A stretch of 64,000 nucleotides of DNA from Rathayibacter sp. VKM Ac-2856. Its GTDB lineage: Bacteria; Actinomycetota; Actinomycetes; Actinomycetales; Microbacteriaceae. The DNA lies in contig NZ_JABMLF010000001.1 of assembly GCF_013205055.1 (NCBI RefSeq), forward strand, positions 992,001 through 1,056,000, read 5' to 3'. Position 1 is the stretch's first letter; each line of letters opens with the position of its first letter. This document shows, piece after piece, positions 1 to 7,648 of this stretch. A program made the position numbers and the translations under genes. Below the pieces are notes generated by a model. That model did no database searches. It saw nothing but the letters and a program-made list of their open reading frames with translations, and had not been told where the DNA came from.

Positions 1-606
1 CGGCAGGCCAGCGAGACGGAGGCCCAGCGCCGGCAGGGCGCGCGGCTCCTGCACGACACCGTGCTCGCCACCCTCACCCTGCTCGCCCACTCCGGCCGTG
101 GCGTCTCGGAGGACGCCCTGCGCCGCCAGGCCGCGCAGGACGCCCAGCTGCTGCGCCAGCTGCGCCTCGGCGGGACGCCGACGCCGAGCGCCTCCGGCTC
201 GTACCAGCTGACCAGCGTCACCGCGTCGCCCGCCGCCACCTCCCTCGAGGACGTCAAGGACAAGTTCGGCCGGATGGGGCTCGACGTCATCTGGCACGGC
301 TCGGGCAAGGTCGCGCTCGACGGCTCCGCGCTCGACTCCTTCCTCCTCGCCCTCGCCGAGTGCCTCGAGAACGTGCGGCGCCACTCCGGAGTGAACTCGG
401 CCGACGTCACGATCACCGAGGACGAGCAGACCGTCCGCGCGATGGTCACCGACGCGGGGGCCGGGTTCGAGATCGCCACGGTCCCCGCGACGAAGCTCGG
501 CTTCAAGGAGTCGGTCGTCGCCCGGCTCGCGGACGTCGGCGGGCGCACCCGGCTGTTCAGCTCCCCCGGCTCGGGCACGACCGTGGTCCTGGAGGTGCCC
601 AAGTGA
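1..606 (+). CDS. Sensor histidine kinase, C-terminal part (truncated by window start)
   Basis: The frame is open from the first base, so the N-terminal sensor part lies outside the window; 201 residues remain. What is visible is a HisKA_3-like phosphoacceptor region (LLHDTVLATL, with His as the likely phosphorylated residue) at about residues 16-25. A HATPase domain follows, with an N-box (ECLENVRRHSG, about 120-130), a G-box (DAGAGF) and a terminal GSGTTVVLEVP. This is the layout of the NarL/DesK class of kinases that phosphorylate LuxR-type regulators. The stop overlaps the GTG of the next gene (GTGA), and a LuxR-type regulator lies two genes downstream, so the three are probably one operon. 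The signal sensed cannot be told from this fragment. Confidence 0.85.
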   Translation, partial: RQASETEAQRRQGARLLHDTVLATLTLLAHSGRGVSEDALRRQAAQDAQLLRQLRLGGTPTPSASGSYQLTSVTASPAATSLEDVKDKFGRMGLDVIWHGSGKVALDGSALDSFLLALAECLENVRRHSGVNSADVTITEDEQTVRAMVTDAGAGFEIATVPATKLGFKESVVARLADVGGRTRLFSSPGSGTTVVLEVPK

Positions 607-1844
607 CCGCCGGCATCGAGAGCACGTCCCCCCTGCTCGGCGGAGCCGGCGCCGACACCGGGCGCAGCGCGGGCTCGCCCCGCTCCGCCCGCCTGCGGAG
701 GGGGCAGCAGGAGACCCTGGGGACCAGCTATCTCGGCAGCGGCCTCAACGGCATCGCCGCGGCGCTGATGGCCTACGAGTTCCTCGTCTTCATCGTCTCC
801 TACGACGACCACCGCCGACCGGGACTCGTCATCGCGGCCTGGCTGCTCCTCGCTGTGTCCTTCGGGGCGGCCGTCGTCGCCGTGCACGCGGACGGGCAGC
901 GGCTCCCGCAGGCGGCCTACCTCGGGCTGGTCGTCGGGGTCGCGGGGGCCGTGGCGCTGGATCTGGTCGCCGTCGCCGGCCACGGACCCTCCGCGGCCGT
1001 GCCGACCGCCGCCGTCGCCGCCGCGGTCGCCCACGCGGCGATGATCGTGCACCGGCGCAGCGCCGAGATCCTCGCCGTCGCGCTCGCCATCGCGGTCGCC
1101 GAGCTCCTCGCCTACAGCGCGATGGGCTCCGGCGAGCCGACCTCGTTCTCCGTCCGCGTCGGCGCGATGGCCGTCACCCTCGCCCCCGCCGTCGTCGCCG
1201 TGGTCATGATGCGGGGCTTCCGCCGCATGGTCCAGGTCGAGATCGACCGCGCCCTCGTGCAGAGCACCACGCTCGGCCCTCGCTACGCGGTCGGCATGCT
1301 CGCCTCGGAGGAGCTCGCCCGGCTCGACCTCGCCGCCGAGCGGCTGCTCGCCGAGGTCGGCGACGGCACGACCGTCCTCCCGCTCGATCCTCAGCGCGCC
1401 GCCCACGCCGCCGCCCTCGCCACCAGCCTCCGGCTGCACCTGATCGAGGGGCGCCGCGAGACCTGGCTGCACCACGCGATCCAGGAGTCCGAGCTCCTCT
1501 CGCCGCTCGTCGAGCTGCACGACCCGGAGGGGAACGCCGGCCTCCTCGGCCAACGCCAGCGCGACGGCCTGCTCTCCGCGATCTGGCTCATCCTCGACGG
1601 CGCCTCCGGGCTCTCCGTGGTGCTGCACGTGCACGCGGGCGCACCCCGCGAGCCGACCGGCGACGCCCCTGCCCGGACGCTGCTGGTGCCGCTCACGCTG
1701 CAGTCCGAGGGCGTGCCCGTGCGCGGAGTCGATCCCGCGACGTGGGAGGCTATCGCTCAGGTCGGGACGTTCCGCGAGACGTCCCACGACGACGAGCTCC
1801 GGATCGAGATCGACTGCCACGTCGAGAATCCCGCCGACCGATGA
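603..1844 (+). CDS. Multi-pass membrane protein with kinase-like cytosolic tail, between sensor kinase and response regulator
   Basis: The GTG start overlaps the kinase stop by four bases, suggesting translational coupling. The 413-residue product has a basic cytosolic N-terminus of about 45 residues and about six hydrophobic segments between residues 47 and 205. The soluble tail of about 200 residues begins with a helical, coiled-coil-like part (EELARLDLAAERLL). The tail ends in a region whose N-box-like stretch (RDGLLSAIWLILDGASG) recalls a HATPase fold, but the nucleotide-binding glycine boxes are missing. I infer a degenerate kinase-like sensory partner; its function is not known. The position between kinase and regulator makes a role in the same signalling pathway likely. 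Confidence 0.75.
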   Translation: MTAGIESTSPLLGGAGADTGRSAGSPRSARLRRGQQETLGTSYLGSGLNGIAAALMAYEFLVFIVSYDDHRRPGLVIAAWLLLAVSFGAAVVAVHADGQRLPQAAYLGLVVGVAGAVALDLVAVAGHGPSAAVPTAAVAAAVAHAAMIVHRRSAEILAVALAIAVAELLAYSAMGSGEPTSFSVRVGAMAVTLAPAVVAVVMMRGFRRMVQVEIDRALVQSTTLGPRYAVGMLASEELARLDLAAERLLAEVGDGTTVLPLDPQRAAHAAALATSLRLHLIEGRRETWLHHAIQESELLSPLVELHDPEGNAGLLGQRQRDGLLSAIWLILDGASGLSVVLHVHAGAPREPTGDAPARTLLVPLTLQSEGVPVRGVDPATWEAIAQVGTFRETSHDDELRIEIDCHVENPADR

Positions 1845-1888
1845 TCGGCACCGACCATCCCGACCCCCCGCCGACCCGAAGGACACCG

Positions 1889-2548
1889 ATGACCTCCACC
1901 GCCGAACCGAAGATCACGCTCGCCGTGGTCGACGATCACAAGATGCTCCTCGGCGCCCTGACGGAGTGGATCCGCGGGGCAGCCTCGGACATCCAGCTGG
2001 TCGCCGCGGTCGCCTCCTGGCCGGAGCTGCTCACCCACCCCGAGTTCCCCGTCGACGTCGTGCTGCTCGACCTCGACCTCAAGGACAACATCCCGATCTC
2101 GGTGAAGCTGTCGACGCTGAAGACCACCGGCGTCAAGACCGTGCTGATGAGCACCTACTCCGAGCCCGCCGTCGTCCGCGAGGCCCTCGCCTCGGGCGCC
2201 CTCGGCTACCTCGTCAAGACCGAGGACGCCGACATGATCGTCGAGGCGATCCGCGCGGCCAAGGACGGCCACTCCTACATCTCGCACGAGCTCGACATGG
2301 CGCTCTCCACCGGCGACTCGGACGGAGCCCCCAAGCTCAGCGCCCAGGAGCGCCGCGTCATGGCGCTCTACGGCGGCGGCGAGCCCGTCAAGTCCGTCGC
2401 CTTCGAGCTCGGCATCTCCGAGGAGACGGCGAAGTCGTACCTCAAGCGCATCCGCGAGAAGTACCGCGTCGTCGGCATCGACGTCGGCACCAAGGTCGCC
2501 CTGCGCAAGCGCGCCATCCACGACGGGATCCTGATCGAGACGGATTGA
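1889..2548 (+). CDS. LuxR/NarL-family response regulator
   Basis: A 219-residue two-domain regulator. The receiver domain (1-125) shows the acidic pair (VVDDH, D15-D16), the phosphoacceptor in LLDLDL (about D61) and the conserved Lys in YLVKTED. The C-terminal LuxR-type helix-turn-helix (LSAQERRVMALYGGGEPVK to KRIREKY) occupies about 150-205. I chose the ATG at 1889 because a strong AAGGA ribosome site lies five to six bases upstream. An in-frame ATG at 1841 overlaps the previous stop (ATGA) and would add 16 proline-rich residues, so it remains possible. It is presumably the output of the kinase encoded at 1-606. Target genes are unknown. Confidence 0.85.
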   Translation: MTSTAEPKITLAVVDDHKMLLGALTEWIRGAASDIQLVAAVASWPELLTHPEFPVDVVLLDLDLKDNIPISVKLSTLKTTGVKTVLMSTYSEPAVVREALASGALGYLVKTEDADMIVEAIRAAKDGHSYISHELDMALSTGDSDGAPKLSAQERRVMALYGGGEPVKSVAFELGISEETAKSYLKRIREKYRVVGIDVGTKVALRKRAIHDGILIETD

Positions 2549-2556
2549 GTCGTTCT

Positions 2557-2583
2557 GCGGGGGCGGTCCCCGCCCGCCCCCGC
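2557..2583 (+). terminator. Hairpin terminator after the response regulator
   Basis: A perfect 10-bp GC stem (GCGGGGGCGG at 2557-2566 pairing with 2574-2583) with a 7-nt loop begins eight bases after the response-regulator stop. There is no U-tract, as is usual in actinobacteria. Confidence 0.6.
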
Positions 2584-2742
2584 CGCGGTCGGCTTCGCGA
2601 CGTGGCCGGATACCGCAGAGCGGGTCGCGGCGGCTGCGGAGAATCCGCTGGCACGCGGATTTCCGTCGGCGCCTTGCGGGGGGCAGGGACGTCGGCTCAC
2701 GTGGTCCGACGAGACGTGGCGGGCGCCCACCATGCCCGCTCG

Positions 2743-2975
2743 TGCTGGTCGAGCAGCGCCGCGGGCCGCGCGCTCCATGCTGGTCGAGCAGCGCCGCAGG
2801 CGCGTATCGAGACCCACCGTCGCAGACACTGCGGTCACGCACCCCGCCCCTCCATGTTGGTCGAGTAGCGCCGCAGGCGCGTATCGAGACCCACCGTCGC
2901 CGACCGGGCGGTCGCGCATCCCGCCTATGTTGGTCGAGTAGCGCCGCAGGCGCGTATCGAGACCCACCCGCATCG
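2743..2975 (+). repeat. REP-like hairpin repeat, locus 1: three direct copies plus one partial
   Basis: Copies start at 2777, 2854 and 2927, with a truncated one at 2743. Each reads ATG(C/T)TGGTCGAG(C/T)A, then a small hairpin (GCGCC-gca-GGCGC), then GTATCGAGACCCACC. All are in the same orientation with a 73-77 bp period and related spacers (CGTCGC and GCGGTC boxes), unlike the head-to-head pairs at the other three loci in this window. The 2584-3031 gap between the response regulator and the MFS gene holds this array and no gene that I can support. Confidence 0.85.
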
Positions 2976-3031
2976 GCAGTGGCGGAGTGCAGAGTCGGCG
3001 ACGCACGCTGTGGCGCCCGGCGCTCAGGCGC

Positions 3032-4291
3032 CTACAGGGCGTTGACGGGGACGCCGCCCGTGGCGGGGCGGGCGGGGTCGCGCGGCGGGTCGACGGTGCC
3101 GCGGGCGCGGTCGACGGCGATGCTGGCGAAGGCGAGCAGGATGCCCGCGACGGTGAGCACGACGCCGACCCAGATCGGCGACAGGTAGCCGAGGCCCGCG
3201 GCGATCGTCACGCCGCCGAGCGCGGCGCCGACCGAGTTGCCGATGTTGAGGGCGGAGTGGTTCAGCGCCGCGGCGATCGTCTGGCTGTCGCGGGCCACGT
3301 CCATCAGCCGGGTCTGGATCGCCGGCGACGCTCCCGCAGAGAACCCGGCCGCGAGGAACGTGAACGCGACCAGGCCCACGACCGTGGTCGCGGTCAGCGC
3401 GAGACCGATCAGCGAGACGAGCACGCCGAGGAACAGCACCACGAGCGCCACCTTCACGTTCCGGTCGGCCGCCCAGCCGCCGGCGAGATTGCCGACGGTC
3501 ATGCCCAGGCCGATCACGACCAGGATCCACGGGACGGCGCCCAGCGGCAGCCCGGTGATCTCGGTCGACAGCGGCGTGATGTAGCTGTACATGGCGAAGA
3601 GCCCGCCGAAGCCGATCGCGCCGATCAGGAGGGTCATCCACACCTGCAGCCGGCCGAAGGCCTTCAGCTCGTTGCGCATCGTCGCCGCGGCGTTCCCCCG
3701 CTGGAACGGCACGAGCAGCCACACCGCGACCACGGTGGCCGCGAAGATCGCCGCCACGACGAGGTAGGCGCTGCGCCACCCGGCGTTCTGCCCGACCCAG
3801 GTGATCGCGGGCACGCCGATGACGTTCGCGATCGTCAGCCCCGAGAGGACGAAGGCGACGCCCTTGCCGCGCTTGCCGGGGCCCATCAGATCCGCCGCCA
3901 CGAGCGAGGCGATGCCGAAGTACGCGCCGTGCGGAAGCGCCGCCACGAAGCGCGCGGCGAGCACGAGCGGGAAGGTCGGCAGCAGTGCCGACGCGACGGT
4001 CCCGACGGTGAAGGCGACCAGCAGGATCAGCAGGAGGCGCTTGCGCGGCCAGCGCGCCGCGGCCGCTGCGATGGTCGGTGCGCCGACGACGACGCCGAGC
4101 GCGTACGCCGAGATCAGGAGCCCCGCCTGCGAGTTGGCCTGCTCGGAGCTGGCCGCGTAGACGTCGGGGAGCAGATCCTGCGCGAGCTGCGGCAGCAGCC
4201 CCATCGCGACGAACTCGGTCGAGCCGATGGCGAAGCCGCCCATCGCGAGGGCGAGCAGGGCGAAGCGGGTCCGAGCGGGCGAGAGGGTCAC
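3032..4291 (-). CDS. MFS transporter, DHA1 drug/sugar efflux type
   Basis: A 419-residue protein with twelve predicted membrane helices. It has a basic loop between helices 2 and 3 (RWPRKRLLLI) and the related loop between 8 and 9 (GGWAADRNVK), typical of proton-driven major facilitator antiporters. N-terminal features (GGFAIGSTEFVAMGLLPQLA) and SAYALGVVVGAP fit the AraJ/arabinose-efflux branch of DHA1. The start is GTG, with a TATCGT -10 hexamer six bases upstream, so the message is probably leaderless. It stands alone: the hairpin repeat lies downstream and the thiamine-binding gene upstream. The exported substrate cannot be predicted. Confidence 0.85.
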   Translation of the reverse strand: MTLSPARTRFALLALAMGGFAIGSTEFVAMGLLPQLAQDLLPDVYAASSEQANSQAGLLISAYALGVVVGAPTIAAAAARWPRKRLLLILLVAFTVGTVASALLPTFPLVLAARFVAALPHGAYFGIASLVAADLMGPGKRGKGVAFVLSGLTIANVIGVPAITWVGQNAGWRSAYLVVAAIFAATVVAVWLLVPFQRGNAAATMRNELKAFGRLQVWMTLLIGAIGFGGLFAMYSYITPLSTEITGLPLGAVPWILVVIGLGMTVGNLAGGWAADRNVKVALVVLFLGVLVSLIGLALTATTVVGLVAFTFLAAGFSAGASPAIQTRLMDVARDSQTIAAALNHSALNIGNSVGAALGGVTIAAGLGYLSPIWVGVVLTVAGILLAFASIAVDRARGTVDPPRDPARPATGGVPVNAL

Positions 4292-4297
4292 CGGTCA

Positions 4298-4303
4298 ACG
4301 ATA
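4298..4303 (-). promoter_or_regulatory. -10 element (TATCGT) of a leaderless promoter for the MFS gene
   Basis: The hexamer on the minus strand ends six bases before the GTG at 4291, leaving no room for a ribosome site. The same spacing recurs at many genes in this window. Confidence 0.5.
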
Positions 4304-4358
4304 GCGAGGATCCGGCGCCGATCGAAACGATTCGAGCAGGAGAGCGCTCCCCCGCGGC

Positions 4359-4661
4359 TCACTCCTCGAGTGCGCGGCCGAGCCGCTCGATCTTCGCGTC
4401 GATCTCGCCCGAGTAGCCGGGCCGGATGTCGGCCTTCAGCACCAGCGAGACCCGCGAGCCGTAGGCGCCGACGGCCTCGGTGGCGCGCTTGATCACGTCG
4501 AACACCTCGTCCCACTCGCCCTCGATCTCGGTGAACATCGAGGTCGTCCGATTCGGCAGACCGGAGTCGCGGACGATGCGGACGGCGGCGGCGACGGCGT
4601 CGTGGACGGAGGCGTCCGGGCCCTCACCGCCCGACGGTGCGACCGAGAATGCGACGAGCAC
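4359..4661 (-). CDS. MTH1187-family thiamine-binding protein
   Basis: A 100-residue protein matching the MTH1187/YkoF family: N-terminal MLVAFSVAPSG, the central TSMFTEIEGEWDEVFDVI segment and C-terminal RVSLVLKADIRPGYSG. Members are small ferredoxin-like proteins that form tetramers and bind thiamine or related pyrimidines in the cytosol. The full expected length is present. The gene is monocistronic, with a TAGGCT hexamer about 42 bases upstream (4704-4709) as a plausible -10. No TPP riboswitch is evident in the short leader. Confidence 0.85.
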   Translation of the reverse strand: MLVAFSVAPSGGEGPDASVHDAVAAAVRIVRDSGLPNRTTSMFTEIEGEWDEVFDVIKRATEAVGAYGSRVSLVLKADIRPGYSGEIDAKIERLGRALEE

Positions 4662-4706
4662 GAGACGACCTCCCCGCGGGCCCGTCCATCGGGCCCGTCG
4701 ACCAGC

Positions 4707-6065
4707 CTAGGCGCGCGCGCTGCCGCCGGCGCCGTCGACCGCGGCCCCGTCGACCACGGCGGACCGCTCGCGCTCCGAGCGGGACACCGCGCCGTCGCTC
4801 CCGCCGCGTGCAGCACCGCCGCCCATGCGCCACAGCTCGCGCAGCACCCAGCCGAGCAGCACCAGCAGCAGCACGTTGCGGACGGTGAGCGCCAGCACCA
4901 TGCCCGCGTTCGAGTAGAGCAGGAAGAGGTAGAGGTAGGGGTAGACGATCTGCGTGAAGGCGGCGATCGCCAGCGTCAGCTTCGCGGGCGTCGCGAAGTC
5001 GCGCCCGGCGACGACGAGCCCCACGAGGACGGGCGGGGCGAGCCAGACGATGTACTGCGGCGACAGCACCTTGTTGAAGTCGATCAGCACCAGCACGAGG
5101 CCCAGGCTCAGCAGCGGCAGCAGCCGCACCGGCGACGCCTTCGCCCGCAGCGCCCGGAGTCCCAGGAGCACCGTCCCGACGACGGCGAGCGCGAGCGCCG
5201 GGTTCATCAGCTCCGCGGCGACGTCGGTGAACGGGCCGTGCATCTCGAAGGTGTTGATCTCGGCGGCGTACCAGACGTAGCTGCCGGCCCAGCCGCCGAT
5301 GGAGAGCCACATCCAGACCGTGCTGATCGGCGCCTCGATCTGGAGGCCCCGCGTGGTCTGGTCGGTGACGAAGCTGAAGACGTACTCGCCCCCGCCGAGT
5401 GCGTAGACGGCGGCGACGATGGCGACCGAGAGGCCCGCGCCGACGACGATCATCCGGATCCGGCCGCGCAGCACCAGGACGGCGGCGCCCAGCAGCGCGG
5501 CGGGCCAGACCTTGATCCAGGTGGCGACGGTGAGCGCGAGCGCGGCGATCACCGGGCGGCTGGACACCCAGAGCAGCCCGGCGATGGCGAGCGGGACGGT
5601 GAACGCGTCGATCCGGCCGACCGCGATCGGCCCGAGGAGCACCAGGAAGAGCAGCCACCAGCGCGCCGCGGCGAGGCGGGCGCGGATCCCCCGGTGCAGG
5701 AGCAGCGCGAACGCGGCCGCGTCGACGGCGACGACGCCGGCGAGCCAGGTCAGGTCGTAGCCCGCCTCGCCGAAGAGCCAGGCGGCGCTGATCGGGACCA
5801 GCGCGAGGATCGGGTACACCCAGCCCGTGTCGAGGCCGACGATCCCACCGCCCTCGACGGCCGTCCTCATCCAGTCCTTGTAGACGATGCTGACGTCGCC
5901 CATCGGCAGACCCGGCGCGAACAGGGCGAGCAGCGAGAGCAGGACGTGCACGAGGGCGAACCCGGTCCAGAGCACGGCGGCGGAGTCGCGGTTCTCGCGC
6001 AGCCACGCGATCGGTCGCGCGGAGTCTCGGGAGGCGGTGGTCACTCGGGAGGCGGGGGTCGGCAC
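4707..6065 (-). CDS. GT87-type polytopic membrane glycosyltransferase (DUF2029)
   Basis: About 452 residues with ten or more hydrophobic helices. An early acidic motif (GDVSIVYKDWMRTAVEGG) follows the first helix, and IDFNKVLSPQYIVWLAPPVL follows later. This is the pattern of actinobacterial family 87 transferases that use polyprenyl-phosphate mannose outside the membrane to extend lipoglycans. I place the start at the GTG of VPTPASRVTT because a TACACT -10 hexamer sits exactly six bases before it. The longer frame from 6119 would encode an unlikely tail and would hold this promoter inside the gene. Acceptor and sugar are inferred only from the family. Confidence 0.75.
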   Translation of the reverse strand: MPTPASRVTTASRDSARPIAWLRENRDSAAVLWTGFALVHVLLSLLALFAPGLPMGDVSIVYKDWMRTAVEGGGIVGLDTGWVYPILALVPISAAWLFGEAGYDLTWLAGVVAVDAAAFALLLHRGIRARLAAARWWLLFLVLLGPIAVGRIDAFTVPLAIAGLLWVSSRPVIAALALTVATWIKVWPAALLGAAVLVLRGRIRMIVVGAGLSVAIVAAVYALGGGEYVFSFVTDQTTRGLQIEAPISTVWMWLSIGGWAGSYVWYAAEINTFEMHGPFTDVAAELMNPALALAVVGTVLLGLRALRAKASPVRLLPLLSLGLVLVLIDFNKVLSPQYIVWLAPPVLVGLVVAGRDFATPAKLTLAIAAFTQIVYPYLYLFLLYSNAGMVLALTVRNVLLLVLLGWVLRELWRMGGGAARGGSDGAVSRSERERSAVVDGAAVDGAGGSARA

Positions 6066-6071
6066 CGCGTC

Positions 6072-6077
6072 AGTGTA
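6072..6077 (-). promoter_or_regulatory. -10 element (TACACT) deciding the start of the GT87 gene
   Basis: TACACT on the minus strand, then six bases, then GTG at 6065. It supports the shorter reading frame and a leaderless transcript separate from the flavin operon upstream. Confidence 0.45.
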
Positions 6078-6118
6078 GAGGGCCGCCCGATCGCCCCCCT
6101 GAGCGGCGCCCGCCCGCA

Positions 6119-7648
6119 TCAGTAGCCCGCGAAGGCGTCGGTGCGGACCTTCTTCGCCCCCGCCGAGCGCAGGGCGCCGCGGACGGAGTCGACGAACGCC
6201 GGCGAGCCCGAGACGAGGCCGACGCGTCGCGGAGCGTCCGGCACGGCGTCCGCGAGGCGCTCGGCCGTGAGCCGACCGGGCACGTGCGTCCAGCCCTCGG
6301 GCAGCTGATCGGGCACCTCGGGCGAGACCAGCACGACGCGGGCTCCGGAGACGCGGAGCAGATCGCGGTAGGCGACGTCCTCCAGGCGCCTCGCCGCGTA
6401 GACGACGACCACGTCGCGCGCCGGGCCCGTCGCGACGGCCGTCAGCTGGCTCGCGAACGGCGTGATGCCGATCCCGCCCGCGACCAGGAGCAGCGGAGTC
6501 GCCGGATCGGCCGGCAGCACGAAGTCGCCGCCGACGCTCGTCGCCCGGACGACGGCACCGGGCTCGAGACCCGCGAGCGCGCGCTTGAAGCTGCTCGCCT
6601 TCTCGGGCAGGCGCATCGCCACGGCGATCTCGCCGTCCGCGGGAGCGGACGCGATGGAGAAGGTGCGCCGGCTCCCCCGGGCGTCGGCGCGGTGCGGCAC
6701 TTCGAGCTCGAGCCACTGGCCCGCCTCGAAGCGCACCGGCGTCCGCGGCGCGAACCGGTACTCGGTGATGCCCGGCGCGATCACGCTCGAGGAGCGCAGC
6801 TCGAGCGACAGCCGCCGGCGCTGGCCGAAGAGGAAGGCGATCAGGTTGCCGGCGACGAGGCCGAGCTCCGGGCTCGCGTGCAGCGGTCCGAGCGAGAAGG
6901 GGACGGTGGTGAGCAGTGCCGCCACGACGGCGACGATCAGCTGCTGCGAGCGGCGCGGGGCCAGCGTCAGCGGCTCGGTCAGCATGAAGGCGCCCGCGAA
7001 GACGAAGGGGTAGGCGGTGAGCACGAGCGACAGCGCGGCGCCCGGCTCCTGCCCGTTCAGCACCGACTGCAGGACGGAGACGGTGCCGGCGACTGCGACG
7101 AAGACGATCACGATCGCCCAGCGGCGCACCCGGGCGACGACGACGATCGCGCCGAGCAGCACCCATGGCCAGAGCGCGCCCGTGGGCAGTGCCCAGGCCG
7201 CGGCGGTGAGGGAGCCGGCGAACGGCGTGTCCTGGAGCAGGCCCTGCGCGATGCCGACGATCAGGACGGCGACCGCGGCCGGGTTGAAGAGGTGCCGTCC
7301 GCGCCAGACCAGGACGTACTTGGAGGCCGCCGCGATCACGCCGATCAGCGCGACGACGAGCAGGGCCCGGGGCTCCGCGGTCGGGAAGAGCAGGAACGCG
7401 ATCAGCAGACCGGTCACCAGCGAGGACTCCAGGTGCGCCGGCGAGCCGACCAGGCGGCCGATCAGCCAGGTCGCCCCGGTCGTCGACGCGATCGCGACGA
7501 CGGCCGTCGCGGCGATCTCGATCGGCGTGAAGAAGATGAGCCCGGCGGCGGAGTAGCCGAGCGCGACGACGAGCAGCGCGGCGAGGGTCAGCCAGACCAG
7601 GCGGTACATGGTGATGCGCCCGAGTGCGCGATCGAGGGTGCCGATCAT
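6119..7648 (-). CDS. RnfD/NqrB-like membrane domain fused to a ferredoxin-NAD(P)H reductase domain
   Basis: This 509-residue protein joins two modules. Residues about 15-275 form eight to ten membrane helices resembling the NQR2/RnfD family. Residues about 285-509 form an FNR-type reductase with an FAD site (RRTFSIASAP), a following GGDFVLP loop, a nucleotide-binding LVAGGIGITPFASQL and GLVSGSPAFVDSVRGAL. It should take electrons from NAD(P)H in the cytosol and pass them through the membrane. The SGAT flavin-attachment motif of NqrB/RnfD is not visible in the membrane half, so it may hold flavin non-covalently. The ATG overlaps the ApbE stop (ATGA); it is the last gene of the three-gene flavin operon. 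Confidence 0.8.
   Translation of the reverse strand: MIGTLDRALGRITMYRLVWLTLAALLVVALGYSAAGLIFFTPIEIAATAVVAIASTTGATWLIGRLVGSPAHLESSLVTGLLIAFLLFPTAEPRALLVVALIGVIAAASKYVLVWRGRHLFNPAAVAVLIVGIAQGLLQDTPFAGSLTAAAWALPTGALWPWVLLGAIVVVARVRRWAIVIVFVAVAGTVSVLQSVLNGQEPGAALSLVLTAYPFVFAGAFMLTEPLTLAPRRSQQLIVAVVAALLTTVPFSLGPLHASPELGLVAGNLIAFLFGQRRRLSLELRSSSVIAPGITEYRFAPRTPVRFEAGQWLELEVPHRADARGSRRTFSIASAPADGEIAVAMRLPEKASSFKRALAGLEPGAVVRATSVGGDFVLPADPATPLLLVAGGIGITPFASQLTAVATGPARDVVVVYAARRLEDVAYRDLLRVSGARVVLVSPEVPDQLPEGWTHVPGRLTAERLADAVPDAPRRVGLVSGSPAFVDSVRGALRSAGAKKVRTDAFAGY

Noticed and set aside
1841-1889. ATGA-overlap start for the response regulator
   Set aside because: Possible, but the added residues are Pro-rich without homology and the ATG at 1889 has a far better ribosome site.
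2368-3006. Overlapping frames across the hairpin repeats at 2.7-3.0 kb
   Set aside because: They translate the repeat itself; repeated peptides follow the DNA repeat and no start or domain is seen.
4359-4710. TPP riboswitch before the thiamine-binding gene
   Set aside because: The leader is too short and lacks the CUGAGA-type core.
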